Below, one piece after another: positions 47,714 through 60,255 of a stretch of 64,000 nt of DNA. Under the pieces are notes generated by a model. That model did not search any database. It was not told where the DNA came from and saw only the letters and a list, made by a program, of their open reading frames with translations. Numbering within the stretch: the first letter of the stretch is position 1; the number at the start of each line of letters is the position of its first letter. The stretch spans positions 1,787,693-1,851,692 of the forward strand of contig SAXG01000001.1 in assembly GCA_012932865.1 (NCBI GenBank). The letters are read 5' to 3'. A program made the position numbers and the translations under genes. Origin of the DNA: Amylostereum areolatum (lineage: Eukaryota > Basidiomycota > Agaricomycetes > Russulales > Stereaceae).

Positions 47714-50043
47714 TATGAGGGCTGTGGTGAAAGGTAATGAAACAAGTCGCTGACTGGTAGTGATCACCCAAGAGTGTCCCTCTCAGCTTCCGAGAATCCG
47801 AGTGGGAGGAATGTGGAATCAAAATGAGGACCCCAACTCACCGCAGTCCTCGACACGTCCACTGACACCCATTCGGCACCGCGACTCTCCGAGCGCATTC
47901 CCGCGATGTCTAGTCGCGCGCCGCAATGAATGCTCTTGTGAAGTCTCCCGTATGCCAAATATATGCTCCGACTATGTCCTGAAACACATAGCATGCGTGA
48001 CAGGCAACCCTCGCGCTAGACTCCCTGGTTGTGTCGGACTCAGAACATGTCGGCCTTGAGTTCGAAACCATTCGGCACGAAGTTTGAAAACGCCACTGAG
48101 ACAGATTAAACCCCGAACGGGCTTTTGAGAAGCTTCTCGACAACCTCCAGACCCGATCTTCGACGTGTAAGCAGAGATGAAGGGGTCCTTCTGTCCGCGG
48201 CTCGCCGAAGACGAACATAAAGAAGAAGCCTAATGGGAGCGTTACGTGCACGCTTTGCGCCGCATGTAACCAGAGCGTACCTGGTTTGGGTCCACCAGGA
48301 CGACGATACCGGGCTCGGGCGCATTGGGAGAACGGGGACATCCCTCAGAGACGTGGAGCAACCCATCATATTGCCATGAGAACAGGTGGGATAGACCCGA
48401 ACAAGGTTCTCTTCCGCCGTCGACGACGTCTTCTACGACCAGGACGAAGGGGCTGAAGCACGATCGGACATCTACACCGGTTCATGCCGTGAACAAGCCA
48501 GAAACAGCTCACCGGGTTCGACATGCAGCTTCGAGAGGAGACAGATACGAGGATTGTTCCTATCAACAACGCACTGTAAAGTTTGAAGATGAGTGGAGAA
48601 GATCACAGGGAGAAATGGTGGGAAAACAGTGGAGAGGGTTTGTCGAGAAGATTTGTTGTTCAATTGCAATCGTTTGGAGTACAGACAAGCAGCGGTGTCA
48701 AAATGTCTGCTCTTCCTAAAACTGCCATCCACTCACATGCACGACTAGCATCACGGCATGGGCCTGGTCGATATGGCGCAAAGATCGGACGGCGAAGTTT
48801 CGCGCGCGATGTGGCCGAATATGTACTCTTTCCCCCAACGTTTTGGAGAGCGCGCAGACGGTCCATGCTTTGTTATACCCACACATCTGGAAGGGGTAAG
48901 GCTTCCTTGGCTGACTATATTCGAGCTGAGGAGAGACGTACATCAGGGTGATCGAGCCAATCCTGATTCGCCTAGCGCGATACACCAGGAGGTGGTGCAG
49001 GTGCTCGTAGTTCGTGACATGGCGGTGGACCTGACCTTAGAGCGCAGATAACGACGAGGGAAATTGGGAGTACCGTCAAATGAGCTCAATGACCATTGAA
49101 ATAAGGCAGATGCCGGACGATGGCGTCCCACCTTCAGCAGAGCACTACATGCACCTGAAGAGGACCTTGGGCGAGCAGGTGCCTTCGTCGCTTCGCAATC
49201 GTGGCGATAATAATGTCATGGTAGGTCATCTAGCGTCGGCCTCGGAGGTGTCATGATGTTGAGGGTGAGTTTATTCAAAAAATGTTATGACAACGGATTA
49301 ATGGGTCAAGGATTCGCTCGGTCGGTTTCCGGCGCATCACAGAGCGCCAAAACGGCTTGTTACCTCGGGCATCGTATGGAACTAGAGAGGAGAAACGTCC
49401 GGGAAGGGGAGAGACTGTCCAGATGTCGCACGCGATACATCAGGCTGTACACACCATTTATATAATGCATAACGGTCGTTGGCAGAAGCCGGGTTGCGCG
49501 GGTCAAGGCAGAGTTTCATTGGACCGTCCATTCGTGCACCTCGAGTCCAAGACGGAAGCCGAAGAGGGACTTGATGGGTATTTGGGGGATGCCATATGAC
49601 GCTTGCCAGTGAATATCATCGCATCATTGCAAGTATGAGGTGCTGGAGCTTCATGATGTGTTGCAGTCCGAAAGGCCGCAGGAATAAACTGGAACAGAAC
49701 GTAGAGCCTCGCAACGGGGGCAGCAAGCAGGGATACGTCATGAATGAGCAAAAAGTTATTGAGCCTGAGAGCGAGACCAACAAGCACCCAGAGTGATGCG
49801 TGCATACGGAGATGGCATAGAAACTGCGAGAGATAATCGTCAGCTACGTCCGACAGGTCGGGGAGACTAGCAGCTCGCCTCAATTAAAGCGCCTAAACAA
49901 TGGCCAGAGATTCAGCACTAGGTAGATGTCGTTGGTATCTGCAAATAACCGGTGAGAACAGTGAGCGCGACTACTACGCGACTGCAGGGAGCGCTGGCGG
50001 CGGGCGGACGCGCCGCCGTGAGCGCACTCCCACGGTCTCGTCC
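47714..50043. other. Gene-poor region before NAA50
   Basis: Several 70-140-codon frames occur on both strands, for example 47910-48341 (-), 48758-49051 (+) and 49503-49883 (-). None has a motif I recognise. Possible decayed coding sequence is suggested by the 48758-49051 frame (IHQEVVQVLVVRDMAVDLTLE), but no gene is supported. Confidence 0.45.
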
Positions 50044-50687
50044 ATGTCTGCCACCACCACCAAGGCGCGGTCTGCGCGCGTATCGTTCGCATCCCTCACC
50101 CCAAACAACCTCGGAACAGTGCGCAAGCTGAACTCGGTTCTCTTCCCTATCAAGTATAGTGAAAAATTCTACGGCGAGATACTAGCACCAGAAGTGGAGG
50201 ACTTCTGCAAGCTTGGTGCGCCGTCTTCGTGTTGCCGATCCAGCTACTCCTTACGGTCCTTCTACGTCAGCATATTACAATGACATCCCCGTCGGGACAA
50301 TTTGCTGCAGGATGGAGGCGAAGGATGGGATCGCTCACCTTTATCTTTTGACTATGGGTGTTCTCGCTGTGCGTCACCGTCACGCCACTCTTCAAGTCCC
50401 CATCTAACTCCCCCTCCCCCAGCCTTATCGTCATCTTGGCATCGGCTCTCAATGCATGAATCTAATCATCAGCGCTGCTGCGAATCATGAGCGACCAAAG
50501 ATTGACAGGATACATCTCCATGTCCAGATATCCAACCAAGGACGCGAAGAAATTCTACGAGCGGCACGGCTTCAAGGAGGTCGGCGTCGACGAAAATTAC
50601 TACAAAAAGATCAAACCGAGTGGCGCATGGGTTCTAGAAAGAGATGTTCACGCTCCGGTAGAGATCGTGCAAGGGTCGGCGAAGTAG
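50044..50687 (+). CDS. NAA50: N-alpha-acetyltransferase 50 (GNAT family), with an apparent one-base insertion
   Basis: NAA50 acetylates N-terminal methionines on nascent chains and associates with the NatA complex at the ribosome. The start MSATTTKARSARVSFASLTPNN and the block LNSVLFPIKYSEKFYGEIL are diagnostic. Introns join KLA-YYNDIPVGTICCRME and VLA-PYRHLGIGSQCMNL; the latter holds the acetyl-CoA loop RHLGIG. IHLHVQISN is followed, one base out of frame, by DAKKFYERHGFKEV and NYYKKIKPSGAWVL. The break lies at the GG at 50540-50541: with one G fewer, the frame continues as in the family. As sequenced, translation would leave the frame after HVQISNQ. The stop TAG is at 50685-50687. Confidence 0.85.
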
Positions 50688-50966
50688 ATGCGGTCGGTGA
50701 GTACAAATGTCCCTGTTGCGCATTCCACGAGGTTTACAAATATAAGCTAAAGAGATGTACATGGTGGGACTACTTCCCTAATTATACTCGAACAATACAC
50801 GCTAACAAAAACACAAACAACAGATGAAAGCGTATGGTAATGTAGGATGATATACAACAGACGAGCTATACGGCGGTGAGCTTTCCCGCTGCCGAGATGA
50901 GATAGTCGACACTTACTGGCGGACAGCAGATTATGGTAGCGATAGACAGAGACGATTGCAGATTAA

Positions 50967-51702
50967 TTAGGCCTCCTCGCACCCACAGCGTTTGACCAAC
51001 TAGGCCGATTTCCACGTTTCGTTATTGCTTTGGAACTGGAGCGAGCAAGGGACGAACCTGGTGCCTCTTCAGTGCGTCCTTCCTTGTGAACGTCTTTCCG
51101 CACCCTCCATTGCACAGGAAGGGCTTCTCTCCCGAGTGCGTCTCCCGGTGCCGCTTGAGGTCGTGCTGACGGTTGAACGACAACGCGCACATGTCGCACG
51201 CGTATGGCCGTTGTGGCGAAGCAGGATACTGAGTCTGCTGGTTCTCTGCGGAGGACAAGTAGGCCTGATGGGCGCTATGCCCGTCATAGACACTTGGTGA
51301 CAACACCGGAGATCCGTACCCCTGCTGGGAGTATGATCGGCTATGCGAATGTCCGTGCCTGGAGGTGGCTGTCGTGGGGGAGGCTCCGCCCGTAGGATAT
51401 GGGCTAGGTTGGCCTGAGTGTGTGGAATGGCCTTGGGCGGGTGGTGGTGGGTACGCGGGGGCGCCGGAAGGCATGGTGTAGCCTTGTGGCGGTTGGGGGA
51501 TGCCCTGCATCGGAGTTGAACTCGTGCTGTAGGGGTAGGCCAGCTGATACGCCGGGTTGGGCTGGCTGGGGATCGGGGACGTGCTGTACGTGGCGGGAGG
51601 ATAGGGAGCGATGGAGGCTGAATAACCCTGAGACTGACGCGTCCGACTCCACTGTCCTGAGGGATACGGACTAGTAGCAGCAGGGTGGCGCGCGTCAGAC
51701 AT
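50967..51702 (-). CDS. C2H2/C2HC two-finger transcription factor
   Basis: The N-terminal ~170 residues are Ser/Pro/Tyr/Gln-rich (MSDARHPAATSPYPSGQW). Two zinc fingers follow: YACDMCALSFNRQHDLKRHRETH (C-x2-C-x12-H-x3-H, quoted in part) and FLCNGGCGKTFTRKDALKRH, which after a 59-nt intron continues QLVKRCG. The second finger is thus C-x3-C-x12-H-x5-C, a C2HC variant. The last intron carries GTTCGT and CGGCCTAG ends. Translation ends GCEEA with the stop at 50967-50969. It is a nuclear DNA-binding protein; the targets are unknown. Its layout (low-complexity leader, two C-terminal fingers) mirrors the gene at 62059. Confidence 0.85.
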
Positions 51703-53828
51703 GGCGATCGAATGGGATGGCGAGGCAAAAGCCGTGGGCTAGTCAAGACTTTGCGTTCGTTGCAGTCCCCCCTTCATAAGGGCTTCGAGTTGGCGCCCAT
51801 CCCTCTCTTCAGGGACGCTATGAATAGGAAACGAGACTCTTGCTGAAGCAGACTGTTGGTATGATTGATCGCGGACCCGGTGCTGTTTTTGAGGATATCG
51901 GGCAAGGTTTGTTGCTGCGGTCGCCGAATAAAGTAAGGTGCGAACAGGGACGGGACGGTGCACAACGGATGACATCGTCAGTCTGGCGTCTTCGCACCAG
52001 ACGATTGATTGACCTTACTTCCTCCCTAGACTTCAGCGCCTTACCCAGCAATTTGGGAGTACTGGCAGCCCGGCCTAGTCTAGACGCACGATCTCCAGTC
52101 ATTCCTCGCCCGTCGGTCGGCGCCTGTATCTAGGCATCTCGTCTCCATCACCAGACCATCATCTCGACGGCAATAATTTCCTCACGAAAACTTACATCTA
52201 ATCCTCGTATCTAAACGGTACGGAGTTGCGTCCTTCTTCGTTATCATTGAATATACTATAACTTGAGGTTATCTAGAAGTTACCCTTGCTGTTGATACTT
52301 ACACGGCATTTGCCCCCAAAACGCTCATCTACAGATCCAGCGCCTCACCGAAAACAGGAAAATTGACGGAACTTGAACCTCGGGGTCTCCAAATCTTCCG
52401 CGTCTCTGGCTCGGGTGGCGCGCGCGCTACGCCTCCAGTTCCCACATAAAACACGAGGTTCTTAAACGTCCAATACGGTTTACGTACTGGATGTCGAGAT
52501 GGTATAGGTCATGAATTTCGATCAATGCATCAGTCGACAGTAGTTCAGCTCAGCAGGAATGATGGTACGGACTGTAATGTCACGGCTCCGACCCGCGGGG
52601 ATTCTTCATCGGCATAAGCTACCGCAGGACTTGGCCAAAGGACGGGGATGTGCACGCCGCGGAAGTTTGTTGACCTCAGTCCTATCATCTTGAAGGGTTG
52701 CCGTGGCGTGGCCGAAGCTGTGGCAAGTCGAGTGGTATCGTTACCTTGGAGAGGTCGAGTCGACTCGAGTCGGCGCTCTTTATTCATTTGATTCCTTTCA
52801 CTTTGTGTGGTTCTCAGGCAAGTCGCGGACAGCTCGGGATGCACCTTGAACACAGCGTGACGTCGGCGTCACCCGACCAGGATGACGGGCGCGCACGAAG
52901 TCATGATGATGGGATCTCGTTGCGCGGCGGAAGGGCTCCTGTTTCGAGTCGGACAAGGTCTAAAGTGCTCTTCGACTGCTGAGGGCGCCCGGAACCTCAA
53001 TCTCCATTTATTAGGCAATTTTCAAATACGGTACGTTTACCATTGTTCGATGCTCCCTCTGGGAGTCTGGGTCTACTGGCCGACACCAGTACAGATCTAT
53101 ATAGCCATGCTCCAGGATATCTGAGTCATACCTGCCCACCCTACGCTACTTTCGGATATTAAGGGCAGACCTTCGTGGCGAAGACAGATTAAGCTGGCGT
53201 CGTACAAAAGTGATCAATCAAAATTACCGAGTCTACTGAACAAGTTGTATTATGTACAGTAATCACACGAAGCTCTAACAGCGCAGGCCAGGGTCAACGG
53301 AGTTGGTGGGTGGCAGGTATCAGGTACCATGTACCGCCTAGCCTAACCAAGGACTTGGAAGGGACGTAGTGACAATAACGGGAAAGTTTACGAAATCCGT
53401 CGCATTTGTATGGGGACGCAGTTCCAAATGCGAAGGGCGTTGGCTCGCCATAGATGAGCTGACGTCCGACAGAGGCGGGCGCACAGGCCAGAGTCAGGAA
53501 ATGCGATGCGATGAGATTCCACCGACGGTTACGATTTTAAGAAGGCTACAAACGACCGGGAGTCCGGGACCAAGGATCCAGTAAGAAGGAACCGGGAAAA
53601 GGGAAGAAAGAACGATGTATACGGTTTACGCGCTACCTTGTATCCGAAACTAAGGCCGCGCGAATTCTAGAAAGCAAAGAAGCCATTCGCTCGCCACCAT
53701 GCCGTCGCCTTCAGTTGGTTTCCGCCAACATGGTGAGCCTCATCACGTGACATGACGTAACTCAGATCGACTTTGCGCCCAACCTGCCGTTACCAATTGC
53801 AAGTTACAACTGAACGTACTGAACCGCC
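51703..53828. other. Gene-free region between the zinc-finger gene and DNA ligase
   Basis: No supported gene. It must contain the promoters of both divergent neighbours. A 12-bp palindrome CGAGTCGACTCG sits at 52756-52767. The 102-codon minus frame at 52545-52853 has no recognisable motif. Confidence 0.45.
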
Positions 53829-56800
53829 ATGTCCAAACGACCTTCAAGCTCATCTACCTCCTCCAGCCCCCGGAAAAGAGGGAAATCAGCAGCAGACCAA
53901 GGAACTCTCGATACTTTCTTCTCCAAGAAAGCAGACGAACTATTTCGCGCGCGGGAACCGGGACTTACCACTAGGCCGCGTCGCAAGCGTCCATCCGAAC
54001 CATCTACAACGGAACACTCTCAACGTAACAATATGCTGACTGTCAAAGTGTTCCACGCGGATTAATCTCTTATATTTAGCCAGCATTCAAAGAGCAACAA
54101 GCCCCGAGATCATCAACGTTGACCTCCTTGATGACGAGCCGCCACGCCCCTCTCCGTCAGATCTCAGTGGACAATCTTCAATGAAGGCGACCCACCTGGC
54201 CCCGCTAGCGCACCTTGAAAGTTCTCCCATAGACTCTGAATACCTCCCTCTTGGAGTGCAGCCTCTGGATTTTGACCTTAAAGGATGTCCATGGTCAACA
54301 GAAACCTCCGCGCCCTATTCGTTCCTGGCTCACACTCTCACTACGCTCTCAGAAACTCGATCCCGCATCATCATTGTGAACGTCTTGACCAATGCACTTC
54401 GCGCGCTCTTACGCTATGACCCGTCATCCCTCCTGCCATCACTCTATCTCTTGACCAACTCGTTGTCGCCGCCTTACTCTCCGGTTGAATTGGGCTTGGG
54501 GCCATCTATCATCTCGAAGGCCATTCAGAACGTATCTGGCCTGACACCTGCCGCATTGAAACTACTCTACAATCGTACCGGTGATCCTGGTGACGTTGCC
54601 TTTGAGGCGAAGTCGAAAGTCCGAACACTGATTCCTCACCCCCCGCTGCTCATACGATCACTTTATGACGCTCTTCTCAAGATAGCCCATGCGGAAGGTT
54701 CAGGTTCAATGAAGGAAAAACAGAGCATTATACAGAAGCTTCTTGTATCCGCCAAAGGGGAAGAGACTCGTTTCCTTGTTCGAACCCTTTCGCAGAACAT
54801 CCGAGTTGGCGCCGTGCGGACCACCATTCTTACAGCCCTCGCAAGAGCTCTGGTTTTGACCCCTCCATCCGGTCCCGCCGAACATGGGGTGTCAGATTCC
54901 GTTCACCGCGCGTCCCCGGCGGTGCCGGCTGCAGCGGCTGCGTCCCACATAGGTGTCACCGGCGGACCGTCAAAACCCGAGTCGAACATCGGAAAAGGGG
55001 ACCTACAGGGTCGTTATGCTACAGCCGAGGCCTTAATCAAGAAAATATATGTCCAGCATCCTAATTACGATCACATGGTGCTGGCCATCCTAGAGGCAGG
55101 ACTTGACGGCCTCGCTTCCCGAGTTCCGCTGACAGTCGGTAAAATAAGATCGATATACATAACTACTCCGTTACTCAACCCAACGATTCCCAGGAATCCC
55201 CTTGCATCCAACCCTCGGCTCTCCGATGAGATCACTGGAGGATGTTTATGAACGCCTGCAGGGCATGCCGTTTACAGCCGAATTCAAGTATGATGGACAG
55301 CGCGCTCAAATTCACGCCACAAACGACGATGGCGTATTTTTATGCAAGGTATTTTCGAGGCATTTGGAAGACATGACAGACAAGGTAACTTATCCATCTC
55401 CACATTTGCATTGCTGACTGCTGTAATTGTTCCGCTCATAGTACCCGGATATCGTGTCTCTCGTGCATCACATCCTTGTGACAAATCAAGAGTGTTCGTC
55501 CTTTATCATGGATGCCGAAATAGTTGCATTGGACCCCAAGGACGACAGCATCCGATCTTTCCAAGAGCTGTCGAATCGACCTCGGAAAGCCGTCGAGCTC
55601 CATGAAGTTAAGGTATTCGTTGGTGTCTTTGCGTTTGACCTGATGTTTTTGAACGGGAAGGTGAAATATACTCCTATTTCCGTCTTCAACGGGCCTAGTT
55701 TCTCGCGGACTCAATCCACTGGTACCGTAGATCCTTTTGGAGGAACCGTTCCGGATTCGCCGCGCGGCTCTGCACCACCACTTTCCGCAAACAACCCCCG
55801 ACATACTCGGAGCCGCTCGTCTCAAACACGTTGAGTACTGTGAAAGTTCAGAAGGCAAAGACGCCGTCGAGGATTTCTGGCTGAAAGCAGTCGATGGTCG
55901 CTGCGAAGGATTGATGATCAAGGTCAGTGAACGCACTTGCAGGTCCTGTGCGGTAAATAATCGCATACATATGCATATGCAGCTTCTTGACAACGGTGAT
56001 ATGACCGAAACTGTTGGCAGCGCAAAGGAGAAGGCGCGCAAAAAGCCTCTCCCCGCAACCTACGAACCAGGCAAGTACACATCCAGTGGATTGCGGTCAT
56101 CATAGCTGATATTCTTCATCCAGATAAACGGAGCTCTGCATGGCTGAAGCTAAAGAAGGACTATGTCATGAATCTAGGCGACACACTTGACCTCGTACCT
56201 GTCGGTGCATGGCACGGGAATGGACGAAAGGCGTTGTGGTGGAGTCCCGTCCTCCTGGCGTTACGGGAGCCGACGACTGGAACGCTCGTTGCCATGTGCA
56301 AGTGTATGTCTGGTACGTCTGCACAGCCCACTAGGACCAGCTAAATGCTGCTTTCCGTGTGATCTCATGCCGAACAAGCAGGCTTCTCCGACGCTGTCTA
56401 CAAGGTATCGTATTTAGCTACTTGGAACCGTTTGATGCGTACTGACTGCGCCGCGCTGTATTGTACTTTAGGCCATGAAGAGCCGCTACTCCGAGGAAAA
56501 TTCTCACAATTGTTCGACCCAACCTCTATGGGGAGACGTCGATACAGGTGGTAAGTACGCATGCCCCTCCGAAGCTGTGTCTTCCGCAGGCGTGCGGGTC
56601 CTGTTGATCGATGCCATTCCCAGGCTACCGGCCCAGCGTGTACTTCCGTCCCCACGAAATTTGGGAAATACGCGGAGCAGAGTGAGTGTTACGTCATGGA
56701 AATACAGCAGGTCTGACTATTTGTGGTCAACTGAATCCATTCAGTGTTACGCTTAGTCCAGTATCGTTAGCTGCTCGAGGTCTCGTCTCTGACGAGCGCG

Positions 56801-56997
56801 GGCTGAGTTTACGGTTTCCACGTTTCATCAAAACGCGAGAAGACAAGGTCGTCGAGCAAGCGAGCACACCTGAATTTTTAGCTTCAATGTGGCGCAGCCA
56901 GCAGGGGGGAAGCACACTCAAAGGTACCGATGACGGCGATCTTGTTGACGTCTATCTCTCGGAAGACGCAGTGGACGATTCCGACGAGGGTGAGTAG
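53829..56997 (+). CDS. LIG1: DNA ligase I (ATP-dependent)
   Basis: LIG1 (CDC9) seals nicks between Okazaki fragments and in repair, in the nucleus. The N-terminus has a PCNA-interacting box QGTLDTFF at residues 24-31 and a basic nuclear signal RPRRKRPSEP. The DNA-binding domain is recognisable from EYLPLGVQPLDFDLKG onward, with ETRFLVRTLSQNIRVGAVRTT near 54770. The catalytic lysine lies in AEFKYDGQRAQIH. Further ligase motifs are FIMDAEIVALD, FAFDLMFLNGK, RCEGLMIK, AWLKLKKDY and LRFPRFIKTREDK. About eight introns are inferred; 56071-56123 has a GC donor (GCAAGT) and joins YEP-DKRSS. An Ala/Pro-rich insertion near 54920 is unusual. Ends DDSDEGE, TAG at 56995-56997. Confidence 0.95.
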
Positions 56998-58254
56998 AAG
57001 GGAAGGCTGTAACAGTATTGTTTCCCTCCGCAACCTTGTCAATTCATTGACATGTGTGTATACAGAAACCATTCATCCTATGGAGCTGTGCTGACAGTGC
57101 ATCAGGATGTCCCAGGCCAACGCAATTCGATCCTACGCTCTCCCCCCCGCACACCGGAAGGTCTCCTGACTAGTACCGACTTGATCCTTCTTCGCCTAGA
57201 ATACAAGACGTGATTTTCGTGTTCGTGTGTAATCGGCCTGCTCAACTGTTTGTTTTTGAAGGGAGGACGTCATCCATAATTGACGTTCTTCTTGTCGCAT
57301 CTTCGCATCTTCGCCGAAACATTTTTACGAGGTGGACTCTTCCATTTGCTTCGGGTGGTGATTGGGGTGGGGGCATATCACTGTAATTACAGTAGAAAAT
57401 GGCTGGTGTGTTTCATCTTCGTGTGCACGTCCTAAGCGACGGGCAGCCATGTATGACTAGCAAACTATTTTAATGGGTTAAGTTTACTGACGCTCACTGG
57501 CACGCCGCCAATGCCATAAAGCAACTTGAACAAGTGATGCACCGTGAAGTTGCACTCTTACGAGCCCGCCTTCGAGCACTCTCAGGCTCGGGCCTCAGGA
57601 GTTGGCAGGCCTTACGGCTGATGACCTAGAAGGCCGCAATCTACATGCTGAGCGATATAACGGACTCTTGGCTATATCCACCCAATCCACCGAAGGAACA
57701 CCGGCGGATTCAGGCATATAGGGTCTGTAAGATTATGGGATATACCGCAGCCCACCGAGATCCGACTAGTACTGGAAGGACTCCGTGTTGTTCGTGATGA
57801 GTCGTCGAGCCGCCCGCCGCCCGGTGCATTTCATATACAGCACCGTGATCTCATCGTACACGGAGCAGACTATGGACGGCAGGTTTATGGTCGACACTCT
57901 GCTAAGGTACAGGATGGAGAAAGTCCTGAGGACGACCACGACTAAGTAGTTAGAGGCAGGTCCAGGCAGGAGCGATCATAGAAACCATCTTAAGCGGATC
58001 ATCGATCATTAGACAGAGGTTCGTAAGTGGCTAAGAAATGGTTAAGGCCTGTGAGTGCAAAGACAACGAAAGCATAACTGAAGCATGATCCGCCAGATTT
58101 ATGAGAAGGGGGCCTTTTGGCGAAACACCTCGACGAATACCATCAAGCGGGTATCAAAGACCAACACAAATCGCCACCCACGCCTACCACACCATCCCGC
58201 TGACATACACAAACTGTGCCTCCCATGCACTGCCGGGGCGACCAGCGCAACACG
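56998..58254. other. Gene-free region downstream of DNA ligase
   Basis: No intact gene. Around 57492-57800 one plus frame reads AIKQLEQVMHREVALLRARL and then about 50 further codons after a single TAG, without any splice signals. It could be a decayed coding fragment but has no recognisable family. Confidence 0.4.
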
Positions 58255-59940
58255 CTAAATCGATAGCTCCCGAAGAAGTAAGGTCTTCATAACATTCACC
58301 TGATGATCCTGCTCGCCTGAGCATCCGAGGTTTTCGACTATTTGACGAAGACTCCCGTTTTTCCGCATGACTTCCCAGTCTTGACTCCTCTCTTCGGGCG
58401 CTGTCGCCTGCTGGACGCGTAGATATGACCTGAAAAAGTGCAACTTTACCAGATCCTCTTGCGCATTGGTAGACGTGGATGTAAATAGGTGGATGATTTC
58501 AGACGCCGGAGGGAGAGGGTGACGACTGGCCAAAGATGGTGCATCAGGTTGGCTGCTAGAGGAATTCCGCGCGATGTCCTCGCTTTGCAACGGTTCGTCC
58601 GTTTGCCGACGGGCACGGCTTTGTACTGGGCGAGCTTGTGCTCGGGGCTGCGGCTTTGCCTTCCTAGAGCGGCTGGAAGAAGGTGACAGAAGGGTCTGAC
58701 AGAGGAACACTCTGAAACGTTGAGACGGTAGACCGGACGGCAGCGAGAGTAAAAAAATTGCGCGGCCAGTTGTTCCAGAGGGATGGCGGATCGAGAGGCG
58801 GCTAGAGACGCTATTCACAAACAGAGGTAGGTCGAAGAGCGTGGTGGAAGTGAGGTTTATGAGCTGAACAAAGATTAAAGCAGTGGCTTGATGAATGCGC
58901 TTTTCGAAAGAGAGGATTGGCCACGAACCAGACTCAAGAGTCGGAAGCCCATATCCTTCCTTACATCGGCTTCTTGCTCCAAGCAAAAGAAAGCTATTTC
59001 CAACGGCACATTGGCATCCCATTTTGCGCCGTTGTCGCTTCTTGTCGGGGGTATCTGGGATAACAGAAGAGGAGAATACCGGACTAGTTCTGACATTAGA
59101 TGACAGCGACCCGTAGTTCTGCGTAATAACATACGCTTTTCGCCCTTAGAGCTAGTCTCGTCTTGATCCTTTTCAAAAATGGTCAACAGCCAATGTAGGA
59201 CAGGCCATGCTTCGGGTCCAATAGGTTTGAGAGAATGGTTGGCGTCTCGTGGTGTGTGATAAGTGACCATATCGTTCTGGCGTCGTTTGCTGGGACTGGG
59301 TGGCCCGACGATAATAGCAGCAGAAGGCGGCGGAATAAAGCTCTCCTCCAACATGGACCAGCAGTCCTTGCATCGCTTGAACCGATCCGCCTCCTTGGCG
59401 ACCTTCGAATCATGGCCCGTGACGAAGTCATCCTCAAGCTGAAGAACCCAGTCAGGGCTGCGATGTTCGTCAATGGCAGGGTGGGAGGGCAGACCACGCA
59501 GCAATGCGGCAGGAGAATTTGAATTAACGAAACCAGTCAGGCAGGTCATCGCAGCACTTGAAGCGGCCGGAGATGGGATGAGATATGCGCCACTCTTCGT
59601 AGCCGCAGTTTTGGAGCCGCTCCTTGTCCTGATTGCTGGAGCGAGAATGAGGGTAGAGCACGATATACAGCAATTGACGGACGTGATCCCTGTAAACCGT
59701 GTGATGAGAAAAGTATCACAAGATGAAAAGAGGGGAGGAGAATTGTTTTGAGATGGGAAGAGGTACGCACTTGCTTGGAAGAGAGGATGGGTAATGCACT
59801 TGGTTGAGGATGGCGATGCCTGATTCGTAATGACCTTCCTCGAAAGCATTGTCCACGAGTGTTCGATGCTCCTTGGTCATCTCTGGTTGGTTGCAATTAG
59901 AACCGCCTGCAAGCACGGTTACATGCGGTTGAAATGCCAT
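58255..59940 (-). CDS. Unrecognised multi-exon protein, about 500 residues
   Basis: The ATG at 59940 gives MAFQPHVTVLAGGSNCNQ, then EMTKEHRTLVDNAFEEGHYE and ILNQVHYPSSLPSK. An intron (about 59690-59771) joins this in phase to DHVRQLLYIVLYPHSRSSNQ. Another with an attgac branch and CGCAG acceptor leads to WVLQLEDDFVTGHD. Later blocks include ADRFKRCKDCWSMLEESFI, PEAWPVLHWLLTIFEKD and a basic, Ser/Arg-rich segment (SSSRSRKAKPQPRAQARP). The C-terminus is helical (DLVKLHFFRSYLRVQQA, ending TLLLRELSI). No catalytic motif, signal or membrane segment is seen. Helical blocks plus a basic linker suggest a nuclear scaffold or repair-type protein, but that is a guess. Confidence 0.7.
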
Positions 59941-60255
59941 GGCAGCAATACAAAGCACGGTGCACGATCTAGCAGGGAGGTAAGTATGCAAGTTGCAGGC
60001 CGACTGCGTGATGGTAAGGCTACATCTGATTGAATCAAAGCCTAAAAGAAGGCTCACGATTACCACAGTGCGATTCGCTGTCCTTTGAATCTCTGGTGAG
60101 ATCCGACCGAGGCGAAGCTGTACGATTTGAAGAGAAGTAACAAAGTTTGGTGAGGCAGCGGCGGGGGTGGTCGAGATCACGATCGAGACGCGTCGAGGAC
60201 TTGCGCGGTCACGCGTGTGACCCGGTGAGTACCCCTCAGGCTGTCCTCGACGTCC

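Noticed and set aside
50487..50687. Separate short gene starting at the in-frame ATG at 50487
   Set aside because: Its product is plainly the C-terminal half of NAA50; it appears separate only because of the one-base frame break.
52756..52767. Palindrome CGAGTCGACTCG as a regulator site
   Set aside because: A lone 12-bp palindrome more than 1 kb from either neighbouring start codon is not enough to call a binding site.
57492..57800. Decayed coding fragment with a single stop codon
   Set aside because: About 100 codons with one TAG can occur by chance, and there is no family match or splice signal to support it.
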